Assembly: GCF_000192865.1 (NCBI RefSeq)
Contig: NC_015276.1
Coordinates: forward strand, 2,170,001-2,234,000
Source: Marinomonas mediterranea MMB-1
Lineage (GTDB): Bacteria; Pseudomonadota; Gammaproteobacteria; Pseudomonadales; Marinomonadaceae
DNA length: 64,000 bases
Direction: 5' to 3'
Shown: piece after piece, positions 25,923 through 33,728 of the stretch
Position numbering within the stretch: position 1 is the stretch's first letter
Layout: every line of letters starts with the position of its first letter
Translations under genes and position numbers: made by a program
The notes under the pieces: generated by a model
What the model was told of the DNA's origin: nothing
The model's database searches: none
What the model saw: the letters and a program-made list of their open reading frames with translations, nothing else

Positions 25923-27917
25923 CTAGAGTATATGAGGAACGTCCGAAAGAAACTTTTCAACATCATTCGGTTGTAAAGCTTCAGCAATAAAGAAACCTTG
26001 AAGTTCTTCGCATCCCAGTTGCTCACAAAGGTAGGCCATTTCTTGAGTTTCAATGCCTTCGGCCACCACAGATGCACTCATCGCGTGGCATATTTCAATC
26101 ACTTTACCAACAATTTTTTCATTCTTAGGCAAACTTCTAATTAGGCTTTTATCCAGCTTGATACAGTCGACCGACATTTGTGTTAAACGGGCTAAATTTG
26201 AATACCCTGTACCGAAATCATCAATGGCAATCTTAATACCCGCTGCTTGTAGGTTTTCAATATTTCGCTGTGCTGCTGGGCTGTTTTTAAACATAGATGT
26301 TTCCGTTAGCTCAAGTTCTATTGATTCTGGAGGCAATTGCTCACGCTCAAGGTTATCTAGAATAAATTTTGAAAATTCTTCGCTATGCAGTTGGTTAATC
26401 GAAACATTGACCGACAGCGAAACAAAAATAGAGCGTTGTCGCCAATTGCAGAGCTGCTGAATGGTTTCTTCAATGACCCAGCTACCAACCGCATCAATAA
26501 GATTGGATTTTTCCAGAAGAGGGATAAAGTCTTCAGGATACAGCATTCCATACATCGGGTGCTCCCAGCGTATGAGCGCCTCTAAGCTATGTATCTGTTT
26601 GGTTTTAAGATTGAACCGAGGTTGAAAATACAGTCTAAATTGTTCGCTTAGTGGGTAGTGCTTTACGCTTTTTATAAGATTATGTTCACGATCCAATCGG
26701 CTTTTCATATCGCTTTTGAAAACACAGTGTTGATTTCTACCTGCGGACTTTGCACAGTACATTGCAATGTCTGCACACTGCATGAGTGTGTCGATTGTGT
26801 CCCCCTCTTTTTCGTAAAAAGCGATCCCAATACTTGGCGTGATTTTAATGTTGGCATCTTCAAGCGTAATAGGATGAGATAGGTTGGATAACACCTCATC
26901 AGACAGCCTAATTGCATCTGATTGCTCATCGGCTTGTATAAATAACAGGAATTCATCACCGCCGAGACGAACTATTTCATCGTCTACTTTAACCATCGAG
27001 CGCAGCCTATGTGCGATCTCGATTAGTACTTTATCGCCTTGTTTATGGCCAAGTGTATCGTTGATGGCTTTAAATTCGTCGAGATCTAGAAACTGAATAC
27101 TTAGTAGGCGCCCTTTCTGAGAAGCTTGTTTTACAACTCGCTCAAAAATACGAGTCAACGATCGCCTATTTGGTAGCTTTGTAAGCGCGTCGGTATAGGC
27201 TATTTGGTGAGCGCGAGCTTCAGCCGCCTTCAATTCACTAACGTCAGTTGCACTTACTAGGACTGAAGGTTTACCGCTAATTGGATCGTGACACGATCGG
27301 GCGATGATTTCATGCCACTTTTCGCCAGTCGAAGTGAAAACTTTGGAGATACAAGTGCCGTCTCCTGTGCGCTTTATATCCGACATTAGTTTAAGGTAGT
27401 CATTAGGGTCGTAAAAACGATCGGATAAATCTGTGTTTGGGCTACCAAATGTGCGTCTCGCGACAGGGTTCATATACAGCGTTTCCCCATAAGCTACATG
27501 AAGCGATATCATAAGTTGAGTGTGCAGTAGGGCATCTATGCCACGAATCGCATCTGGCTTTGCTTCTTGAACATCGTACCCTTCACACAATATAGCGTAT
27601 CGACCTTGTGCCAGCTCAATGCCGGAAAAACGAATATTAAGGGTGACCGGCTGTCCATTGGGGTAAAGCGTCCACTGTTCTTTGAAGTCAACCTCATTTT
27701 TTTTGAAGTCTGCTAAATATTGATTGAGCCGTTGTTTGACTGCTGGAGACATGTCAGTTGACATGTCTCTATCCAATAAGTCTGTTAGCTGCTTTGCATC
27801 CCAAAGCTCTAGGGCCGATTTATTTGCCCAAATAATATGCGACGTGTCGACATCGAATACCCATACGGGAAGTTCAACACGATTGTAGACGCTGCGTAAC
27901 AGCAAAAGCTCGTCCAT
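25923..27917 (-). CDS. PAS-GGDEF-EAL cyclic-di-GMP enzyme, soluble
   Basis: A 664-aa cytoplasmic protein with no membrane segment. A PAS-like domain (about residues 1-115) and a second PAS-like segment (about 120-235) lead into GGDEF (motif intact at 319-323, RLGGDEF) and EAL (EAL at 446-448, then LELTE, DDFGTGYS, KLDKS and AEGIET). Both catalytic cores look complete, so it could make or degrade c-di-GMP; which one dominates cannot be read. The substrate-binding motif NVSINQL is also present. It is convergent with queF and divergent from the Amt-fusion gene, so two c-di-GMP genes share one control region. Confidence 0.92.
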   Translation of the reverse strand: MDELLLLRSVYNRVELPVWVFDVDTSHIIWANKSALELWDAKQLTDLLDRDMSTDMSPAVKQRLNQYLADFKKNEVDFKEQWTLYPNGQPVTLNIRFSGIELAQGRYAILCEGYDVQEAKPDAIRGIDALLHTQLMISLHVAYGETLYMNPVARRTFGSPNTDLSDRFYDPNDYLKLMSDIKRTGDGTCISKVFTSTGEKWHEIIARSCHDPISGKPSVLVSATDVSELKAAEARAHQIAYTDALTKLPNRRSLTRIFERVVKQASQKGRLLSIQFLDLDEFKAINDTLGHKQGDKVLIEIAHRLRSMVKVDDEIVRLGGDEFLLFIQADEQSDAIRLSDEVLSNLSHPITLEDANIKITPSIGIAFYEKEGDTIDTLMQCADIAMYCAKSAGRNQHCVFKSDMKSRLDREHNLIKSVKHYPLSEQFRLYFQPRFNLKTKQIHSLEALIRWEHPMYGMLYPEDFIPLLEKSNLIDAVGSWVIEETIQQLCNWRQRSIFVSLSVNVSINQLHSEEFSKFILDNLEREQLPPESIELELTETSMFKNSPAAQRNIENLQAAGIKIAIDDFGTGYSNLARLTQMSVDCIKLDKSLIRSLPKNEKIVGKVIEICHAMSASVVAEGIETQEMAYLCEQLGCEELQGFFIAEALQPNDVEKFLSDVPHIL

Positions 27918-28231
27918 AGATCAAAATCCGATCGGTTAATATAGTCATTTAAAGGGCGTGTAGCCTCACCCTTAGCTGACATAGAATAAGTTAAACCTTA
28001 GTTTATACCAACCAAAAGAACTGTAATGTTTTACAAATCATACGCTTTTTTCCGGTGCTTCTCTGTTGGTTATGTAGCGTAATGTTACATAGTTGGCCTA
28101 AGAATTGAATGCAGTACTTATTTATATCACCACATTTTCTATGAAAACTGAGTTTAACGAGTATTGATGTAGACTTGAGTTATTGAAAAGTGCTGTTGAA
28201 TCGACGCGCTTGTCACTAAGGAGTTTGTTTA
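27918..28231. other. Divergent control region between two GGDEF-EAL genes
   Basis: 314 bases with no coding potential. It must hold promoters for both the soluble PAS-GGDEF-EAL gene and the Amt fusion. A sigma-54-like element (TGGC at 28094, TTGA at 28105) is the only candidate recognised. AAGGAG at 28218-28223 is the ribosome site of the Amt fusion. Confidence 0.5.
28094..28109 (+). promoter_or_regulatory. Weak sigma-54-like promoter candidate upstream of the Amt fusion
   Basis: TGGCCTAAGAATTGAA keeps the -24 TGGC and the -12 TTG at correct spacing but has A instead of C after TTG. Ammonium transporter genes are commonly NtrC/sigma-54 dependent, which is the reason for noting it. No convincing NtrC sites were found. 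Confidence 0.25.
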
Positions 28232-31200
28232 ATGGGAAATACCGCTTGGTTACTTGTGTCCGCTGCATTGGTTTTTATTATGCAAGCAGGCTTTTTATGT
28301 CTTGAAAGTGGGCGCATTCGCAATAAAAACAGCATTAATGTAGCCGCTAAAAATATTTCCGACTTTATTTTATCCTCTCTGTCTTTTTGGTTGGTTGGCT
28401 TCGGGTTGATGTTTGGTCAATCTTATTCTGGTGTCATAGGTGTGTCTTATTTCGCGCCTGACAGCTTATCGCTGGAAGGCTATGGTGCAAGCTTTCTATT
28501 ATTTCAAATGATGTTCTGTGGCACCGCTGCGACGCTTGTCTCTGGAGCGGTAGCAGAGCGTATGACATTCATGGGTTACCTTCTGATTACGTTGGTTCTG
28601 GGTGTATTTATCTATCCAATTCAAGGGCATTGGGCTTGGAATAGTGTGTACTCTGGAAACGAGACGCAAGGTTGGCTAGAAGCAATGGGCTTTATTGATT
28701 TTGCTGGCTCTACTGTTGTGCATTCCGTCGGTGGTTGGGTTGCACTGATTGCTATTTACGTTATTGGGGCGCGCCATAAACGTTTTTCAGAAGGTGTTCA
28801 TATCCCTCAGGGGAGTAATTTACCGCTGGCGGGGTTGGGTGCGCTTTTAATTTGGTTTGGTTGGATTGGTTTTAATGGTGGCAGTGCATTGGAGCTCAAT
28901 AGTCACGTATCTGTGATCATCATGAATACGTTTTTGTCTGCGGCTTGGGGTGGGGCGGCGGCGGCGGTCAGTTTTTATCTGTCAAAGCGTTATGTTGATG
29001 TTACTCACCTCCTTAATGGCGTTATCGCTGGATTAGTAGGGATTACCGCAGGGTGTCACGTAATGTCAGGTGCATCCGCAAGTATTGTCGGTATTGTGAG
29101 TGGAATAATCGTTATTTTGGGTAGCCAGCTAATGGAGCATCTTAAGCTAGACGATGCTCTCGATGTGGTTCCTGCACACCTTTTTGCAGGAATCTGGGGC
29201 ACATTAGCGGTTGCTTTGTTGGGAGATAAAGCGTTGTTTGGAACTGGATATTCACGCCTAGCCCAGTTTGAAGTTCAACTCATTGGCGTTGTTAGTATCG
29301 GTCTATACTGTGTTGTTGTTTCTTATATTTTCATTCGCATCTTGTCGCGCTGGGTGCCGATGCGAGTGTCTATTCAGGATGAAGAGCAAGGACTTAACAA
29401 AGCAGAACACCTTGCCACCACTGAGCTAATAGATTTGTTAGATTCGATGGAAGATCAGCACAATAAAGCTGACTTCTCGTCTCAGGTCCCTGTCGAGCCT
29501 TTTACTGAAGTCGGTCAAATCGCTAAAAAGTACAACTCTGTTCTAGAAAAAGTGAATCAAGAGATCGCTGAGCGTGATCAGGCGCTGTTTTGGTTCAAAG
29601 AAAGTGAAATGAGAAAAACGGCAATATTAAACTCGTCGATGGATGCGATCGTGACCATTGATGGTCAAGGAACGATTGTTGAGTTTAATCCAGCTGCAGA
29701 ACGAACGTTTGGAATGTTAAAAAAGCAGGTCAAAGCAAAGAATTTTATTTCGCTTTTTGTTGGCAAAGATAAACGTGTTGAAATGTCACAGAGTCTTTCT
29801 CTTGGCTTTTCAAATTCTCAGGGTTTGGTGTTAAATCGGCGGAATAATTTCACGTTATTAAGAGGGGAGACGCAGCCCTTCCCAGTTGAAATTACGATTA
29901 CTAAGGCAGTAAATGATCATGGGCAATTTCAAGAATTTACCCTTCATATTAGAGACATAACGCGCCATATTAAATTACAGCAGAGATTAAAGTTTCTAGC
30001 GTACAGTGACCCGTTAACAAGTTTGCATAATCGTACTTTTATGGCCGAACAATTAGAGCGTTCAATAAAAGTCGCCAATCAAGCCGGTGATACGGTTGCA
30101 CTTCTATTTTTAGATTTGGATAAGTTTAAGTTAATTAATGACACTTTGGGACACAAAGCAGGAGATGAACTGTTATGTGAGGTTGCCTCTCGTTTGAATT
30201 CCATTAGCCATATTGACGATGTTATTGCGAGATGGGGGGGCGATGAATTTCTTATTATGGTAACGGATAAAGTCTCGAAACCTCGTATAGAGGATTTGGC
30301 GAATCGTATCCTTACCGCGATGAAAACGCCTTTTTTACTTGAAGGCAAGCCTGTCGAAGTGGCGACCAGTGTTGGTATTGCTTTGTCCGAAAAAGATGAG
30401 ACCGCAGAAAAACTGATTCAAAGAGCTGATTCCGCAATGTACGCCGCAAAGCAAAGTGGCCGTGGCGTACTTAGGTTCTACGATGAGCATATGTCATTGG
30501 AACTAAATGATGCCTATCTATTAGAGAAAGAGCTCGTGGTTGCGCTGGACCAACGTCAGTTTGTATTGCATTACCAGCCTATTTATGACGCGTCCGCTAA
30601 TCAACTTGTTCAGTTTGAAGCCTTGATTAGGTGGAATCACCCTGATAAAGGGAATGTTCCACCCATTGACTTCATTCCTATTGCGGAAGAGTCACATTTG
30701 ATCTGTCTCATTGGAGAGTACGTGATCGATGAGAGTCTTAAGTTGATTGCTTCTCTCACCGAGCAAGATATAGACATTGTCCCGATTTCGATCAATGTCT
30801 CAGGTCGGCATTTGATGGCAAGTGGTTTTATAGAGTACATGGAAGACAAGCTCAAATTTTATGGGATCAATGGACGTTTTGTTAAAGTAGAGGTGACGGA
30901 AGGGGTGTTTCTTCACGATACGGAACTGTGCGCTGACGTAATGAGGCGACTAAAACACCTTGGAATTGAAATTTCTGTTGATGACTTTGGAACGGGTTAT
31001 TCATCCTTGTATTATTTGAAATCATTGCCAATTGACACACTGAAAATCGATAAATCCTTTGTGAAGGAGTGTCATGATTTAGCAGAAGGGCATACAATTT
31101 GTGAATCCATAATACGCCTAGCGCAAGGCCTTGCTCTCGAAGTAATCGCAGAAGGCGTCGAAACGAATGAACAGGCAGAAACCTTGATTGAATGGGGCTG

Positions 31201-31309
31201 TAACAAACATCAAGGTTATTACTATTGCCATCCTGTCGACGAGGAAAAAGCTGTTTCTATTCTAAAAGAGTTAGTGGAGCCCAGGAAAAACAAGGCTGCA
31301 AAAATATAG
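28232..31309 (+). CDS. Ammonium transporter (Amt) domain fused to PAS-GGDEF-EAL
   Basis: A 1025-aa membrane protein. Residues 1 to about 385 form an Amt/MEP/Rh domain of some eleven helices with the residues needed for substrate handling: D156 and H164 in IDFAGSTVVH, H316 in PAHLFAGIWG, and the GFNGGSA turn, equivalent to D160, H168 and H318 of E. coli AmtB. A linker follows, then a PAS domain (about 465-585), GGDEF (motif at 669-673, RWGGDEF) and EAL (796-798, with NVSG, VTE, DDFGTGYSS, KIDKS, AEGVE intact). The layout suggests that ammonium occupancy or flux controls c-di-GMP turnover. AAGGAG at 28218 supports the ATG. Confidence 0.93.
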   Translation: MGNTAWLLVSAALVFIMQAGFLCLESGRIRNKNSINVAAKNISDFILSSLSFWLVGFGLMFGQSYSGVIGVSYFAPDSLSLEGYGASFLLFQMMFCGTAATLVSGAVAERMTFMGYLLITLVLGVFIYPIQGHWAWNSVYSGNETQGWLEAMGFIDFAGSTVVHSVGGWVALIAIYVIGARHKRFSEGVHIPQGSNLPLAGLGALLIWFGWIGFNGGSALELNSHVSVIIMNTFLSAAWGGAAAAVSFYLSKRYVDVTHLLNGVIAGLVGITAGCHVMSGASASIVGIVSGIIVILGSQLMEHLKLDDALDVVPAHLFAGIWGTLAVALLGDKALFGTGYSRLAQFEVQLIGVVSIGLYCVVVSYIFIRILSRWVPMRVSIQDEEQGLNKAEHLATTELIDLLDSMEDQHNKADFSSQVPVEPFTEVGQIAKKYNSVLEKVNQEIAERDQALFWFKESEMRKTAILNSSMDAIVTIDGQGTIVEFNPAAERTFGMLKKQVKAKNFISLFVGKDKRVEMSQSLSLGFSNSQGLVLNRRNNFTLLRGETQPFPVEITITKAVNDHGQFQEFTLHIRDITRHIKLQQRLKFLAYSDPLTSLHNRTFMAEQLERSIKVANQAGDTVALLFLDLDKFKLINDTLGHKAGDELLCEVASRLNSISHIDDVIARWGGDEFLIMVTDKVSKPRIEDLANRILTAMKTPFLLEGKPVEVATSVGIALSEKDETAEKLIQRADSAMYAAKQSGRGVLRFYDEHMSLELNDAYLLEKELVVALDQRQFVLHYQPIYDASANQLVQFEALIRWNHPDKGNVPPIDFIPIAEESHLICLIGEYVIDESLKLIASLTEQDIDIVPISINVSGRHLMASGFIEYMEDKLKFYGINGRFVKVEVTEGVFLHDTELCADVMRRLKHLGIEISVDDFGTGYSSLYYLKSLPIDTLKIDKSFVKECHDLAEGHTICESIIRLAQGLALEVIAEGVETNEQAETLIEWGCNKHQGYYYCHPVDEEKAVSILKELVEPRKNKAAKI

Positions 31310-31358
31310 CATGAGATGTTTGCACGTCTACGGTGTTCTTTAAGAGACAATGTTATAA

Positions 31359-31388
31359 ATGGGCTATAAATACTCATTTACAGCCCAT
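31359..31388. terminator. Possible bidirectional terminator between the Amt fusion and the LuxP-like gene
   Basis: ATGGGCT (31359-31365) pairs with AGCCCAT (31382-31388), with an inner AAAT/ATTT pairing, and AATTTTC follows. It lies between convergent genes. Confidence 0.45.
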
Positions 31389-31468
31389 AATTTTCTCGTC
31401 TATTCCTGCCTTGCCTGAGGAGGTTGTTACTTCGTCAACGATTCTAAAGTAGGTGGGGGATTGTATAG

Positions 31469-32530
31469 TTATTTACTTGAATAACGGAATGCTTCATCAG
31501 AAAGTGCATCAATTTCTGCTTCATCCATGTCACTGGTTACAACAGTAATTCTTCCTAAGTAAATATTGGGTACTTCGTCTTTCTTACCTTGTACGTAATA
31601 TTTTATCGCCTCGGCTGTCGCGACGCCTGCGTCATCGCTCATGCGCATAGGGGTGGCATTTAGTTCGCCCAATTTTATTTTTTCTATCTCTTTAGCGGTA
31701 CCACCCCAACCAGTCACGTATATGTCGTCTAATTTATTATCTTTTTTTAACGCCTCAATTGCGCCCATGGTCATGGCCGTATTTGCATTGTGTAGTAGGG
31801 TTACTTCAGGAAAGTTTTTAGCGACTAAATGCGCTCCATCGGCGCCGCCGCCTTTCTGATATTGTCCAAAATGTTCATACACATTAAGCCAATCTGCTTT
31901 TTCTTCTACACAATCAGAGAAAAGTTGAGACCGCTGAGTGTCTGTTATACCAGGTATACCTCGATTGAGCGCAAAATAAACATCGGAGCCAAGTTTTTCT
32001 GATAATGTATTACACAACGCCTTAGCGCCTATAGCACTGGAAAAATCAAACCAGGCATCTGGAGTGTTCTTCCAATCAGGGTCTGGTGTATGAAAAGCCC
32101 AAATAAAGGTGTAGAACTCATCGCTTGCAGAAAGCTTTTGTATATTTTTGGACTGTATATTTAATTCTGTAGGGCCGAAAATAACAAAGTCGAAATCTGT
32201 TTCATTGCCCACAACTTCTTCAACGTACTTTGATTGCAGAAAGTGTTCTATCTGACGAGATGAGTATTCTTTAATTGTGTATGGAATATTTAATTCTGAC
32301 AGCCTTCCTACCAAAGCCTTGTAATTACGAATCCAATAATCTGAAATATCGGCACTCGGGTATATCAATGCAATTCTTATAGGCGAGTCTATTTCTTGCG
32401 TTACCGGAACGCTATTTGTACTAACGGCATCGTTGAAAGAAATATCCATATCTGCATTCGCCAACTCAATTGTTGCCACCGTTGACAGTGCAAAGAATGA
32501 GGTTAGAAACGTAGTTTTTTGTAAGGTCAT
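31469..32530 (-). CDS. LuxP-like periplasmic binding protein
   Basis: A 353-aa protein with a signal peptide (cut after about residue 26, ELANA). It resembles Vibrio LuxP, the autoinducer-2 receptor: an N-terminal IRIALIYPSADISDYWIRN block (LuxP has VYPGQQVSDYWVRN), GWGGTAKEIEKIKLGEL, MRMSDDAGVATAEAIK, and a C-terminal EAFRYSS tail (LuxP RAFRYSD). Of the LuxP ligand residues as I recall them, S79, W82, T266, W289 and R310 appear kept, while Q77, N159, R215 and D267 look changed. A different ligand, or a TorT-like role, is possible. No luxQ is nearby. It is divergent from the RbsB-like/GGDEF-EAL pair. Confidence 0.8.
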   Translation of the reverse strand: MTLQKTTFLTSFFALSTVATIELANADMDISFNDAVSTNSVPVTQEIDSPIRIALIYPSADISDYWIRNYKALVGRLSELNIPYTIKEYSSRQIEHFLQSKYVEEVVGNETDFDFVIFGPTELNIQSKNIQKLSASDEFYTFIWAFHTPDPDWKNTPDAWFDFSSAIGAKALCNTLSEKLGSDVYFALNRGIPGITDTQRSQLFSDCVEEKADWLNVYEHFGQYQKGGGADGAHLVAKNFPEVTLLHNANTAMTMGAIEALKKDNKLDDIYVTGWGGTAKEIEKIKLGELNATPMRMSDDAGVATAEAIKYYVQGKKDEVPNIYLGRITVVTSDMDEAEIDALSDEAFRYSSK

Positions 32531-32559
32531 GGAGGTACGACTCTGATATTAGGGTTATT

Positions 32560-32582
32560 ATAATAATCTAGCATATTATTAT
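32560..32582. promoter_or_regulatory. Inverted repeat between the two divergent binding-protein genes
   Basis: ATAATAAT at 32560-32567 and its complement at 32575-32582 are separated by 7 bases. It lies midway in the 79-base gap, where one operator or overlapping promoters could serve both genes. It is A-T only, so chance is not excluded. Confidence 0.35.
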
Positions 32583-32609
32583 CGGGTCACCCTTGAGTAA
32601 TCAACATTT

Positions 32610-33728
32610 ATGTTCAAATTGAAGTTCACCGCGTTATTGTTATCTGCTGCATTTTGCCAGACCTTATTGGCAGGAGATACTGAGTTTTTAAATTATGCGA
32701 AAGACCGAGTTGCGAGTGCTACTTCTATTGCTGATAGATGGGATGGTCCGACAGAAGGTCCTTTGGCCGAACCCAGTAAAAAAATAGTTTTTGTTGCTTC
32801 TGACCTACGTAATGGCGGTGTAAACGGTGTTGCTCAGGGCGTATCTGAAGCGTCTAGCCATATAAACTGGGAACTTCGCTTTATTGATGCGCTTGGGTCA
32901 GAAGTAAGGCAAGGCGCAGCACTTCGTCGTGCCGTTGCAATGAAACCAGATGGCATCATCTTGGGTGGTATTGACATAAAGCACCATAGAGAGGCTCTCA
33001 AAGTCGCTAAAAAACTTGGGATTTCAGTCGTTGGTTGGCATTCGAGTGACTCTACAGAGGGAAACGAAGAGCTTGGATTGTTTGCTAATATTACTACTGA
33101 CCCAATGGAAGTAGCAGAGATAAGTGCGCTTTTAGCGATCACTGAAGGCGCTGGTGATATGAAAGCGGCGATTTTTACCGATAGGCGTTACAGCATTGCT
33201 ACGTTAAAAGCCAATGTTATGAAAAAAACGGTCGAGAAGTGCAGTCGATGTCTACTCATTGATTACTTTGATATTCCGTTGGATCAAGTCGCAAACCATA
33301 CTCATAAAGTAGTCCAGACTCTTATATCGGATGAGCAAGTTACTCACTTGCTAGTAATCAACGATTTGTATATCGATTTTGCGACGCCTGTCTATGAACA
33401 AGTTCAAAGCAAAGGAATGTCTATCCCTGTGAACATATCAGCCGGTGACGGCAGTATGGCTGCATATGACCGCATTAAAACAGGACAGTTCCAGCTTGCT
33501 ACGGTCCCAGAGCCTCTTTACATGCAAGGTTGGCAAGTTGTTGATGAGCTGAACCGAAGTTTCAATTCATCACCGCCTAGTCGATATACCGCCCCCGTGC
33601 ACATCATCACGCGAGAAAACGTGACTAAGCTCATCGGTAAGTCCGGTGTCTATGAGCCTAGAAATAACTACCGCGAAGCCTATCTCTCAATTTGGCTTGG
33701 TAAAAGCGGTAAAGGGGAAGAGCAATGA
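32610..33728 (+). CDS. RbsB-like periplasmic sugar-binding-type protein, partner of a GGDEF-EAL enzyme
   Basis: A 372-aa protein with a signal peptide (about residues 1-21, cut near LLA-GDTE) and the type I periplasmic binding fold of the ribose/galactose-binding group: KIVFVASDLRNGGVNGVAQGV, MKPDGIILGGID, GISVVGWHS, HLLVINDLYIDFATP and ISAGDGSMAAYDRIKTGQ in order. No ABC permease or ATPase is near. Instead its stop overlaps the ATG of a transmembrane GGDEF-EAL gene by 4 bases, so it probably acts as the ligand-sensing subunit of that enzyme, comparable in logic to NspS-MbaA or TorT-TorS. The ligand is unknown. Confidence 0.85.
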   Translation: MFKLKFTALLLSAAFCQTLLAGDTEFLNYAKDRVASATSIADRWDGPTEGPLAEPSKKIVFVASDLRNGGVNGVAQGVSEASSHINWELRFIDALGSEVRQGAALRRAVAMKPDGIILGGIDIKHHREALKVAKKLGISVVGWHSSDSTEGNEELGLFANITTDPMEVAEISALLAITEGAGDMKAAIFTDRRYSIATLKANVMKKTVEKCSRCLLIDYFDIPLDQVANHTHKVVQTLISDEQVTHLLVINDLYIDFATPVYEQVQSKGMSIPVNISAGDGSMAAYDRIKTGQFQLATVPEPLYMQGWQVVDELNRSFNSSPPSRYTAPVHIITRENVTKLIGKSGVYEPRNNYREAYLSIWLGKSGKGEEQ

